Shown: in pieces, positions 51,693 to 60,548 of the stretch | Position numbering within the stretch: the stretch's first letter is position 1 | Layout of the letters: every line of letters begins with the position of its first letter | Source: Verrucomicrobiota bacterium | Lineage (GTDB): Bacteria; Verrucomicrobiota; Verrucomicrobiia; Verrucomicrobiales; Akkermansiaceae | Direction: 5' to 3' | Assembly (NCBI GenBank): GCA_026397725.1 | Contig: JAPLUI010000318.1 | Coordinates: 1 to 64,000 of the forward strand | Length of the DNA: 64,000 nucleotides | Translations under genes and position numbers: made by a program | The notes under the pieces: generated by a model | Told to the model about the DNA's origin: nothing | Seen by the model: only the letters and a program-made list of their open reading frames with translations | The model's database searches: none

Positions 51693-54600
51693 ATGAATCC
51701 CATGAAACCAACCTCTATCATTGCCCTGCTGTTGCTGTCACCGTTGGCCGCGCTGCACGGTGCTGATGGGCGGCCGTCAGCGGAGGCCGCAAGACCACAC
51801 GTGCTGCGCAATGCCACAATCAAGCTGACGGTTTCGCCAGGCGGCTGCCTTGAGTCGGTCGAGAACATTCCCGCCGCGGAGACCTACACCTTCAATTCCG
51901 ATGTGTTCACCGTGGACACGGATCTCGGGGTGTTTTCTAACAAAGAGGCAAGGCCGATCCGTGTGACTGTCGACGGGCAGCGGATTGAGTTTTGTTATGA
52001 GTTCCGTCCGGCTTCGGGTGCGGACAAGGTGGGTGTCAGTCTGATCTACACGCTGGGGCTGGAGAGCGCGTTTTTCCGCCGATGCCTGAAGATCACCAAC
52101 CCCACCCCGTTGCGCCTGAAGAACCTGGTTCTCGCGAATACGGCTTTTGCCAAACCGGCCACCGACTGCGTTCACTACGTCACCTTCATCGCCGCGCCCA
52201 CGGTGGAGTTCATCCGTTTTGACAAGGGCGGGCTTTTCACCGGCATCGAGAATCCGTATTTCAAGGCGGACCTATCAGAACAGGGGGTGGCGCTGGGTTT
52301 CAAGCCGGCCCTGATTTTGAAGCCCGGCGAGGGTTACACGAGCGAGCCGCAGTTCATGGGAGTTTGCACCAAGTCCGGGGTGATGATCGAGGACAGCGGC
52401 CGCGACTTCCGCTATAACTCGAACGCATCCGGCTACAAACCCCTCGACCGCCATGAAACGCGGGCGATGCGGGCCTTCGCCCTGGATTACCTGGCACCGG
52501 CGCAAACAAAATTCCTCAATATCAACTACCAGTTCTTTCACCCGCTGCCGCAAATGCCGCGCTCGGAGAATGACAAGGATTACTTCACCAAAACCATCGA
52601 CACATTTGCCGCGATCGGCGGGGACATGATCATCTTCAAACCCCTGCATCCCTATTCGAAGCCCACTGCGGAAAGAGCGTTTTGGGATGTGGTGCCGGAC
52701 GACGCCAATCACCCCGCCCGCCAGATCTGTGACTATGCCAAAAACAAAAACATTTCCTACGGCTTCTATATGGGCTGCGCCGCGCATGGCGGGGAAGGCG
52801 ATGCCGCAGGTTTGAACTTCCGGCCCGACAAGCCGGAATGGAAAAAGAGCGATGACGCCGGCCGCCGCGCACCGGACAACTGCCTGGGCTGCGATGACTT
52901 CTACGAGTGGTGGTTCACCGTGCAGGATAACACCATCCAAAAATACAACCTGAGCAACTGGAGTTGGGATCCCAGCCTCGGCTCCGGCATGAATTGTTAT
53001 GATGAAAGCCACGGGCATTTCGCCAACCAAGGCGGCTACAAGGGCTGGCGGCGCTGCATCGAACTGATGGCGCGCATGAAGGCGGCGAAACCTGGCCTGT
53101 TCATCCAGGGGTTCTACGGCACCAAGAACTTCGGCCTGTGGGGACTCAAGAACGTGGATCAACATGAGGTCTATAACGAGCAGGCCATGTGTGTCAGCAC
53201 CCGCCACAACCAGATCAGCGATGACCGCCAGAATGCCGACGGCCTGCGCTTCCAGAACAACTGGAGCATGCGCTTCCGTTTTTCCCCGGCGGTCATGGGT
53301 CATGCACTAACACACCGGGTCAGTGAGGGCGGCTTCGACCCCGAGTTGGTCAAGGCCTGGGATTATGATGGCTGGCAATATGCCGTCATGTCGTCCTTGG
53401 CGGTGTCGGGCTCCATCATGCCGACAATCCTGCCCTATCAGACGGATCTGGTTCCGGGCTTGGCCGGATTCTATCAGAAATGGCAGCGCTGGGCCAAGGA
53501 GAACTTCGCGTATGTGAACTGCACTGAGCCCTTCGGCGAACAAGTCCAGCCCGGTGCGGTTGACGGTTATGCCCGCATCAAGGGCGAGCATGGCTTTGTC
53601 TTTTTGTTCAATGGCAATCCGCGGCCCTCCCGGATCACGTTTGAAGTCGGTGATGAGATCAACCTGCAGGCCAAGGGTGATTACCAGTTTGCGGAAATCT
53701 ATCCGTCGGATAAGGAAATGCTGGTGCTGGATGACAACGGCAAGTCCGTCTTTGCCCTCGGTGAGATAGCGAGCATTACGGTCCCCGCCAACAGTTGTTA
53801 CCTGCTGGAACTGAACAAAGTCACGCGGCAGGACAAGCCGGTCCTCGTCGGCAGGGTGGGGGAGGTCGAACTAACAGACGGACGGATGGCCGTCACCGGC
53901 ATCACGGGCAAACCGGGAGCGGCGGCATCGATCCGCGTGCGCGTCGCCAAGCCGGAGGCGGTGCAAAGCGTCACCGTCAACGGCATCGCGCAGAAGTTCA
54001 CCAGATCGGCGCGGGAAATCCACATCGATTTGCAGTTTGCGGGCGACCCCTATGTGCGTGCACTGGATGTCTGGACCCAGCCCGACGGCAAGCGCTTTGA
54101 TTTTCCCAATCCAACGGCACCGCCCGAGTTCAAACTCACGACATCATTCATGGTCCATGCCGAAGTCAGGCAACTGCTGGAAAGGGCGAAACCGAAGAAC
54201 TTCGGCGAGATGGATGCGAAGATTGCCGGTTGGCAGACACCTGATGGGAAACGAAACGCTTCCTACAGTTACCACAACTTCATCTGCGAGCGGCCGTCAC
54301 GACTCTGGCTGATCATTCCATTTTTGACAGGCACTGGTGTCGAGGCGACGCTCAATGGCGGAAGGATTGATCCACTGGATTGGGACCGGCCTTCCAGCAG
54401 CGCATATGCCGACGTGACCGAGTTTGTTAGATATGGGGAGGCCAACACCCTTACGCTGACCCTCAAAGGCATGGGCCCCAACCAGTTCATGGGGCCGTTC
54501 CTCCTGTATCCTGAGGAAGCCGCCACGGACCGTGTGCTGCCCACGCCAGTTCTAACGGACAAGCCGCTCTGTTATACGCATTCACTGGCGCCCGCCCTGC

Positions 54601-55424
54601 AACCCCGCTACCGCAAGGACGGGGGGCCGAAGGTGGTCGAGACGAAGATGATGGACCATGTGACCTTGAGCGAAGCCGCCGAACTGCGGGTCAAGCTGGA
54701 CCTGCCGCCGGAAAGGATCAGGCGGGTGATGTATTTCGATTCAGGGTTTACCTGGATGGGCCAACATGATCTCGGATACCATCAGGAGGCCCAATGCTGG
54801 ACGGCCATGGTGGCTCCAGGCCCGCGGGCTGCCATCCAGGAAAACGATTTCATCTACGTCTGGGCGGAAGGTGCCGACGGCTTGCGCAGCGACTACCATC
54901 CGGTCAAGGTGGGTTGGGATTTCACAACGCAACCTCGCAACGGGAAGGCGGTTGCCGCCGCGCCCACCGCCGAGCCACCCAAGAAGGTTCCGGGCGCGAT
55001 CGAAGGCGAGTCCCTGAGAGTGCAATCCAAGAGCAACGGCAGGGTCGAGCCGCAGGACATGGCGCAATACGGCAACCACTGGAGTGGCAATCGCCAGCTC
55101 GTCTGGTGGGGGGGATTGAACAAGGGCGACCAACTGGTTCTGGAAGTGCCGGTGGACAAGGCGGGCACCTATGAACTGGAACTGCACCTGTCCAAGGCCG
55201 AAGACTATGGCATCTTCAGCTTCCAACTCGACAATGGTCCCGCGAGCGCTGCCATGGATCTCTACAATCCGAAACTGCTAGGCCCGTCCATCGTCACACT
55301 CAACCCCCCCAAGCTGGCAACAGGCAATCATCACTTGTCCATCGTCTGCCACGGGAACAACCCCGCCTCTACCAATACCTTGATCGGATTGGATTGCGTG
55401 ATCTGGAACCTACGGGAAAAGTAA
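51693..55424 (+). CDS. Large secreted glycosidase-like protein with C-terminal binding domain
   Basis: The 1243-residue protein has a signal peptide and an N-terminal sandwich. A TIM-barrel-like region (about 250-620) has G-G-D-M-I-I-F-K-P, S-Y-G-F-Y-M-G-C-A and C-Y-D-E-S-H-G-H, resembling alpha-galactosidase-like or melibiase-related enzymes. Several sandwich domains follow. The last 130 residues match the tail at 50.2-50.47 kb (V-P-V-D-K-A-G-T-Y-x-L-E-L-H-L-S-K-A-E-D-Y-G) and resemble the domain that closes DUF2961-type proteins. No internal gap was seen. The exact family is uncertain; it is the last full enzyme of the locus. Confidence 0.6.
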   Translation: MNPMKPTSIIALLLLSPLAALHGADGRPSAEAARPHVLRNATIKLTVSPGGCLESVENIPAAETYTFNSDVFTVDTDLGVFSNKEARPIRVTVDGQRIEFCYEFRPASGADKVGVSLIYTLGLESAFFRRCLKITNPTPLRLKNLVLANTAFAKPATDCVHYVTFIAAPTVEFIRFDKGGLFTGIENPYFKADLSEQGVALGFKPALILKPGEGYTSEPQFMGVCTKSGVMIEDSGRDFRYNSNASGYKPLDRHETRAMRAFALDYLAPAQTKFLNINYQFFHPLPQMPRSENDKDYFTKTIDTFAAIGGDMIIFKPLHPYSKPTAERAFWDVVPDDANHPARQICDYAKNKNISYGFYMGCAAHGGEGDAAGLNFRPDKPEWKKSDDAGRRAPDNCLGCDDFYEWWFTVQDNTIQKYNLSNWSWDPSLGSGMNCYDESHGHFANQGGYKGWRRCIELMARMKAAKPGLFIQGFYGTKNFGLWGLKNVDQHEVYNEQAMCVSTRHNQISDDRQNADGLRFQNNWSMRFRFSPAVMGHALTHRVSEGGFDPELVKAWDYDGWQYAVMSSLAVSGSIMPTILPYQTDLVPGLAGFYQKWQRWAKENFAYVNCTEPFGEQVQPGAVDGYARIKGEHGFVFLFNGNPRPSRITFEVGDEINLQAKGDYQFAEIYPSDKEMLVLDDNGKSVFALGEIASITVPANSCYLLELNKVTRQDKPVLVGRVGEVELTDGRMAVTGITGKPGAAASIRVRVAKPEAVQSVTVNGIAQKFTRSAREIHIDLQFAGDPYVRALDVWTQPDGKRFDFPNPTAPPEFKLTTSFMVHAEVRQLLERAKPKNFGEMDAKIAGWQTPDGKRNASYSYHNFICERPSRLWLIIPFLTGTGVEATLNGGRIDPLDWDRPSSSAYADVTEFVRYGEANTLTLTLKGMGPNQFMGPFLLYPEEAATDRVLPTPVLTDKPLCYTHSLAPALQPRYRKDGGPKVVETKMMDHVTLSEAAELRVKLDLPPERIRRVMYFDSGFTWMGQHDLGYHQEAQCWTAMVAPGPRAAIQENDFIYVWAEGADGLRSDYHPVKVGWDFTTQPRNGKAVAAAPTAEPPKKVPGAIEGESLRVQSKSNGRVEPQDMAQYGNHWSGNRQLVWWGGLNKGDQLVLEVPVDKAGTYELELHLSKAEDYGIFSFQLDNGPASAAMDLYNPKLLGPSIVTLNPPKLATGNHHLSIVCHGNNPASTNTLIGLDCVIWNLREK

Positions 55425-55449
55425 TCCTCAAACCCGAAAACAGAAGTTC

Positions 55450-55800
55450 ATGATGGACATCGCGACGGAGGAGGAGCAGGAATGGATTGACGCGTTACTC
55501 GACTATTGCCGCCGGGTGGCCACGCGCTATGCGTTCGCATTGACCGAGTGCGGCGGGCATTCCACCTCCATCGGCGAGCCGGTCGCCGGACCGGACATGC
55601 TCTCGCCCAAACACTACCGGAAGTATCCGTGGAAACACGAGAGGATGATGGTGGATGAACTCAAGGCACACGGCGTGATCCTGCACAATCACATTTGCGG
55701 CAACACGCTGCCCATCGTGGACGATTTCATCGCTAACCAGGGTAGGCCCTCGTTCCTCAGGCCAACCCTGGGCTTTGAGACGCAGCCCCGTTGGGGCTGA
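55450..55800 (+). pseudogene. UroD-like methyltransferase fragment
   Basis: The 116-residue frame contains the late part of a UroD/MtaA-type barrel: S-I-G-E-P-V-A-G-P-D-M-L-S-P-K-H-Y (about 40-56) and H-N-H-I-C-G-N-T-L-P-I (about 79-89), whose H/C residues bind metal in methyltransferase members. It ends about residue 95; the remaining residues read through a hairpin-bearing non-coding repeat. The first two-thirds of the protein are absent. It is closer to MtaA-like methyltransferases than the intact UroD-like gene at 35.9 kb. Confidence 0.6.
55783..55799 (+). terminator. Hairpin between the convergent UroD-like fragment and hsdM pseudogene
   Basis: CAGCCCC at 55783-55789 and GGGGCTG at 55793-55799 form a perfect 7-bp stem with a 3-base loop, followed by AAAA on the plus strand. 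It lies between convergent genes, so it could terminate the long plus-strand locus or serve both strands. Its flanks look like the GC-rich palindromic filler common near restriction-modification genes in this phylum. Confidence 0.5.
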
Positions 55801-55811
55801 AAACAGGGCGC

Positions 55812-56820
55812 TCATGCCGTCACCTCCTTGAGCATTTTCATGATGTCGTCTTCGAGGCGTTTGATGTCGATCTCGATGGTTTCTAACGGGCGCGGCGGCT
55901 CATAGCGGTAGAAGTGGCGGTTGAGCGGGATTTCGTAACCGACCTTGATCTTGGTGGTGTCGATCCACGCATCTGGAACGTGGGGCAGCACCTCGCGTTT
56001 GAAGTAGGCCTCAACGTTCTCCTTGAGCGGCACGGTCTCGGTGTCGCGCAGGTCGGCGTCGGGCTCGGGCTGGCCGTCCTTGTTGCGGCAGATTTCGGCG
56101 GTGTCGTCGCGTTCGCCGAGGGCGGCGAGCACGGCCTTGAGTTCCGGCGTGCTGAGGCGCATGTCGCGCTCGCGTTCGAGGGTGCGCAGTTCGGTGAGGA
56201 AGGCCTTACGGTCTTTGAAGGGTTATCCCTTGGTGGCCTTGCCGAAGGCGCGGAGCAGTTCGCGGATTTGCTCCTGCCGCTGCTGGCCAGCCTCGATCTC
56301 CTGCTGGCGGACGGCGGGGTCTTTCTTGGCGCTGGCGGCGAGGTTTTTGAAACCGCTCTCGTCCTCGAGCCGGACGATTCGTTCGGCGCTGGCCTGGAAG
56401 TTCAGCCACAGCGGGCGTTCGACGGTGATCTTGTGGTAGCCGAATGGTTTTGACGACGTGGTTGCGGGCGAGGTCTTTCTCCGGCGAGAGGAGGAGATTG
56501 ACCATGAGCTTGATCGCCTCGCGCTGGGTGAAGTGCTCCCCGGCCTCCTCGTTGGATTGCTCCGCGCCGATTCGGATGAGTTCCTCGAAGACGTAAGCCA
56601 TCTGGGCGTTGTCCACGCGGCCAGGCGACAGGTCGATGGCGGCGAACTTCTGGATGACGAGGAAGAGCAGGTCTTTCTCGGCCATTTTCGCGATCTGCGC
56701 GTCGAAGCCGAAACGTTGCATGATGTCGCGGACGTTGGGCGAGAAGCCGTTGAGATAGCTGTTGAGGTTAGGCGCGAGCTGGTTGGGATCATCGAGCAAG
56801 CCGTTGAGGCCGCTGCCAGC
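55812..56820 (-). pseudogene. hsdM: Type I restriction-modification methylase (HsdM) pseudogene
   Basis: Read on the minus strand, the HsdM middle starts near 56,810 (D-D-P-N-Q-L-A-P-N-L-N-S-Y-L-N-G) and runs through E-H-F-T-Q-R-E-A-I-K-L-M-V-N to N-H-V-V-K-T near 56,455. It then jumps, with a frame change, to G-Y-H-K-I-T-V-E-R-P-L-W-L-N-F. The D-P-A-C-G-T-G-G and N-P-P-F methyltransferase motifs that belong in between are absent. The same frame meets a TAA at 56223-56225, then continues in frame to the proper C-terminus ([12 protein letters not shown]) at 55812. No HsdR or HsdS is present in the window. A functional methylase is not expected. Confidence 0.75.
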
Positions 56821-57077
56821 GGGGGGCTTGGGAGTGGGTCTCGGTGGACATTGAAATCGGGCGGGGAAAATCGGCAGGTGCGGCCGACGACAGAGCACGC
56901 CCGCACTTCCGTTACGCCCGCAGACCATGACTAAGCGGTGCTTGCCAAGTGGCCCAAGCGCTGCTTGATTGGTGGCTTGTGACGCCGCGCCTTCTCCTCT
57001 GGTTCTCAGCGCTCGCTTGCTTCGGCTTTGGTTGCGCGTGCTTCGTATCTGGCTATATCCGCGGCACCCTTTCAACG

Positions 57078-59147
57078 ATGGCGAGATTCCCGGCACTCAT
57101 GTTCCTGCTCGGCCTCCCGTTCGCAGGAGGTGCCGTGATGGCAGCCCCGCCATCGGAAATCACCACCGTCGCCGAAGTCCGGGCGCTCGGTGGATCGGGG
57201 GAATTCGTCGAGCATCCCGTCCGTCTTCGCGGCGTTGTCCTGCTGGAATTGGCTGTGGATCCAACCACGGGGTTGGATGCCTTCGTTTTCGCGGACGGCA
57301 GTGCCTCGATTTACGTCGCTGCGCAGCCCGGACGCTTTTCCGGATTGAAACGGGGCGATCTGCTGGAAGTCCGCGGGCTCGCGGCACGCGGCGATTTCGC
57401 TCCCATTGTGGTCGCCAGCGGAGTCACCGCTCAGGGTAAGGGCGAAATCCCGCCGCCTGCGGCCGTGACTTTCGACCAACTGGCCACGGGCCGTTTCGAC
57501 GGGCAATATGTGGAAATTTCCGGCATTGTCAGAAGCTCCAGGGAGACCGGCTTGCCGGATTCCCGGGCGCTTGCCGAATTGTCCACCGGCGGCGGGCGAC
57601 TGGTTTTGAACTCGCAGGATTCGCAGGCGGGGAGCTTGCCAGTGGATTCCGAAGTCAGGGTGACGGGAATCGTTTTCCAACAATTCAGCCGGACCGGTCA
57701 GGCGATTCATCCCTTCCTGACAGTGCCCTCTGGAGTTCCCATTGTCCTCACGCGGCCCCCTCCGGGCGATGTGCCCTTGCGGCCGATCGACCGCCTCATG
57801 GCGTTCTCCAGTGAGGGAGCGCTCGGGCACCGGGTGCGCATCCGCGGGGTGGTCACCCACCATCAGCCGGGAGAGTCGCTCTGGCTGGAGGAGGACGGCC
57901 ATGGCATCCGGGTCCATCTGAATGACTCGGCCGCCTACACTGCCGGGGAGGCGGTGGAAGTCGCGGGTTTCGCCGTCCAGGGAAACTACTCACCGGAGAT
58001 GGAGGATGTGTCGGTGCTTCGCCTGGCGCTTGCACCTCCCCCCAGACCTGCCGTTTTGAAAACCTCGGCGGAAGCGCTGGAGCATGATGGCGGATTGATC
58101 GCGCTGGAAGGAACGCTGCTCGAGAAAATGCGCGTGCCGCTGGGGTTCCGCTTGGTGCTCCGGGATGCCGAGCGGGATTATGTGGCTCATTTGCGGACGG
58201 ATGGCAGGGCCCCGAGTCCGGCCTGGGTCATCGCCTCTCGGGTGCGAATCTCGGCCATTTGTAGCGTGTCCAAAATCCCTCCGAGCACCTTTCCCGGAAC
58301 GGTGGCCCCCCGTGATTTCGAATTGATCCTGCGCTCGCCCGCAGACGTGCAGGTCATCCAAATGCCACCTTGGTGGAATGCCGAACGCAGGTTGTGGCTC
58401 TTGGCTGGCATCGTCGTCGCCCTCGTGCTGGCCATTATCGGCGTCGTCTGGAAGGCCCGCCGCAACCAGCGTCTATCCAGCGCCTCGCGCCGGCAAGCCG
58501 AGGCCGAGTTCGCCGCGATCCTGGCCGAGCGGAATCGCATCGCCCGCGAACTTCACGACACCTTGGCGCAGGGTCTTGGCGCCATTTCCCTTCACCTTGA
58601 ATTGGTCACGGACCATGTGCCCTTGGGCACCAAGGCGGCACAGCATCTCGCCGAGGCGCGGCATCTAACACGCGAAAGCCTGACCGAGGCCCGCACCTCC
58701 ATCTGGAACATGCGCTCGCAGGCCTTGGAAGCGGGGGATAGTTCCGACGCCATTGCCGGAGTGCTCGACCGGCTCACCGACCTCGAAGGCATTGAGGCCC
58801 ATTTTTCCGTCGCGGGCGAACCCTTCCGGTTGCCGCCCGTCACCGAAAACAACTTGCTCCGCATCGCCCAGGAGGCGATCACCAATGCGGTCAAACATGC
58901 CCGAGCCACCCGCATCGAGGTCCGCCTCGTTTTCGCCCGCGATGCGATCCGCCTCGTGGTGAGCGACAACGGTTGCGGGATTGACGCGTCCGTGCCGCCG
59001 CCGGTCGGTTCCCACTTCGGGTTGGTGGGCATGCGGGAGCGGGCGGCCGAAACGCACGGCACCCTCACGATTGAGAGTGACCATGGCAAGGGAACCGTGG
59101 TTTCCTTCGCTTTTCCCGTGTCTGCCGCCGCTCACAACCACTCCTGA
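57078..59147 (+). CDS. NarL-type sensor histidine kinase
   Basis: From ATG 57078 the 689-residue protein has a signal peptide or first membrane segment (M-A-R-F-P-A-L-M-F-L-L-G). An extracytoplasmic region of about 430 residues follows, built from repeated OB-like strand modules (L-R-G-V-V, I-S-G-I-V, I-R-G-V-V). A transmembrane helix (L-L-A-G-I-V-V-A-L-V-L-A-I-I-G-V-V) sits near 440-460. The HisKA_3 dimerisation box R-N-R-I-A-R-E-L-H-D-T has its phospho-His codon at 58555. The HATPase ends with D-N-G-C-G-I-D, G-L-V-G-M-R-E-R-A and G-K-G-T-V-V. It phosphorylates the response regulator 14 bases downstream. The signal it senses is unknown. ATG 56949 is a less likely start. Confidence 0.87.
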   Translation: MARFPALMFLLGLPFAGGAVMAAPPSEITTVAEVRALGGSGEFVEHPVRLRGVVLLELAVDPTTGLDAFVFADGSASIYVAAQPGRFSGLKRGDLLEVRGLAARGDFAPIVVASGVTAQGKGEIPPPAAVTFDQLATGRFDGQYVEISGIVRSSRETGLPDSRALAELSTGGGRLVLNSQDSQAGSLPVDSEVRVTGIVFQQFSRTGQAIHPFLTVPSGVPIVLTRPPPGDVPLRPIDRLMAFSSEGALGHRVRIRGVVTHHQPGESLWLEEDGHGIRVHLNDSAAYTAGEAVEVAGFAVQGNYSPEMEDVSVLRLALAPPPRPAVLKTSAEALEHDGGLIALEGTLLEKMRVPLGFRLVLRDAERDYVAHLRTDGRAPSPAWVIASRVRISAICSVSKIPPSTFPGTVAPRDFELILRSPADVQVIQMPPWWNAERRLWLLAGIVVALVLAIIGVVWKARRNQRLSSASRRQAEAEFAAILAERNRIARELHDTLAQGLGAISLHLELVTDHVPLGTKAAQHLAEARHLTRESLTEARTSIWNMRSQALEAGDSSDAIAGVLDRLTDLEGIEAHFSVAGEPFRLPPVTENNLLRIAQEAITNAVKHARATRIEVRLVFARDAIRLVVSDNGCGIDASVPPPVGSHFGLVGMRERAAETHGTLTIESDHGKGTVVSFAFPVSAAAHNHS

Positions 59148-59161
59148 AACCTGAACCTGTC

Positions 59162-59782
59162 ATGCCGATCCGCATTCTCATCGTTGACGATCACCCGGCT
59201 CTCAGGGCCGGGCTCAACGCCTTGTTGTCCAACGAAGAGGACATGGAGGTCATCGCGGAAGCCGCCACCGGGGATGAGGGGGTCGCGATGTTCCTGCGGC
59301 ACCGGCCGGACATTGTGTTGATGGACCTGCGCCTGCCGGGGCTCGGCGGAGTGGACGCGATCCTCGCCATCCGGGCGAAGGATCCCGCGGCCCGGATCAT
59401 CGTCAACACGACCTATGATGCCGACGAGGACATTTATCGCGCCCTCCAATCCGGCGCCAGTTCCTACCTGCTGAAGGACATGTTCAAGGAGGAGATTTTC
59501 GCGGCCATCCGCTCGGTTCATGCCGGACACGCGGTGCTGCCGTCGCAGGTTGCCCAACGGCTCAGCGAGCGACTCCGGCGCCCGGAACTCACGTCCCGCG
59601 AGCTGGCCGTGCTGGAGTTGCTGACCAAGGGTCGCAGCAACAAGGAGATCGCCGATGACCTCGCCATCAGCGAGGATACGGTCAAGTTCCGCCTCAAGGG
59701 CCTGTTCTCAAAGCTCGGCGTCCCGGACCGCACCGCCGCCGTCGTCAGCGCCGTCCGCCACGGCATCGTGCATCTGGAGTGA
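59162..59782 (+). CDS. NarL/FixJ-family response regulator
   Basis: The 206-residue protein has a receiver domain (I-L-I-V-D-D-H-P; phosphoacceptor D55 in V-L-M-D-L-R-L-P-G; Lys in Y-L-L-K-D). A LuxR-type helix-turn-helix follows (L-T-S-R-E-L-A-V-L-E-L-L-T-K-G-R-S-N-K-E-I-A split over about 138-160, then S-E-D-T-V-K-F-R). Its start follows the kinase stop by 14 bases, so the pair is one operon. It should bind DNA when phosphorylated; targets are not identifiable here. Confidence 0.92.
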   Translation: MPIRILIVDDHPALRAGLNALLSNEEDMEVIAEAATGDEGVAMFLRHRPDIVLMDLRLPGLGGVDAILAIRAKDPAARIIVNTTYDADEDIYRALQSGASSYLLKDMFKEEIFAAIRSVHAGHAVLPSQVAQRLSERLRRPELTSRELAVLELLTKGRSNKEIADDLAISEDTVKFRLKGLFSKLGVPDRTAAVVSAVRHGIVHLE

Positions 59783-60548
59783 ACGGATGATCCTGAAGTC
59801 GGGAATAGAAACCGCGGATAACGCGGATAGCGCTGATTTTTGGAGAGTTGCGAAATATGTGTTAGTCAACCCAATAGGTTAGTTAGGGCGGCGTATATAT
59901 CACTTGCGCTCCGGGAACAGGTGGCAAGTATGCAAGTTCATTCAACGCGGTCCCGCCCGCTGCGCCCGCCCCGATGAATGAAACCGGATTTGAGATCGTG
60001 CTGGAATCGCCATCCACCAAAATCGATGCGGGTGCTCCCATCAGTTACAACTGATACTCCCGTGGGCGAGGTCATCTCGAAAACGCTCTCCCGCGATGGC
60101 AAGCGCATTTTTCTAACCGCCCGAATCCGCGATGCGCACAGCAATCTGGTGAAAAGCAACTCGGTATTCTGGGAAGCGGCAACCGTAGAGGCCAAGGTGG
60201 GCATTTTCAAGGTCGAGATCGACACGCCCTCGGTGACGGCCCCCGCCGGCCGCGTTGCCTTCCATACGCCCGATGGAGGAGGCGGTCCGGTAAAGGCGGG
60301 CACGGTTTTCACCTTGTTGACAAAGCCCCAGTCAGCAACTCCCGTCCCGAAAGCCAAATCCGCCGGCGCTATCAGTTCTTGGTTTTCAGTTACAGGAGCA
60401 GCCATCAGGCAGGCGTGTGGTCGGAAAAGATCGTGCCTTCTCACCACCCAGACTGTAGCTGGCGCTTGAGTGGAAAACGCGCAACCCCATCCGGTGAAGT
60501 GATTCCGAGATTCCGCTAGGTAGCTTGAAGAATTCGCCGCCTGCTACC
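59783..60548 (+). pseudogene. Degenerate stretch with C-terminal scraps of a secreted protein
   Basis: This 766-base gap has no complete gene. Around 59,800-59,830 short imperfect repeats of GCGGATA occur. A 26-codon frame at 59,973 (G-F-E-I-V-L-E-S-P) stops at a TGA near 60,051. From about 60,050 another frame reads I-S-K-T-L-S-R-D-G-K-R-I-F-L-T-A-R-I-R-D-A-H, reminiscent of the Ig-like end of GH2-type glycosidases, and degenerates after about 60,340. A start with a ribosome-binding site is lacking. It is probably the remains of one or more deleted genes. Confidence 0.4.

Noticed and set aside
37887-56225. In-frame TAG (37887) and TAA (56223) as evidence of stop-codon reassignment
   Set aside because: Both sit in genes already broken by deletions, while intact genes nearby end normally at TAG, TAA and TGA.
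55914-56934. Two plus-strand frames over the hsdM region
   Set aside because: The minus strand carries unmistakable HsdM sequence; the plus frames are its mirror image.
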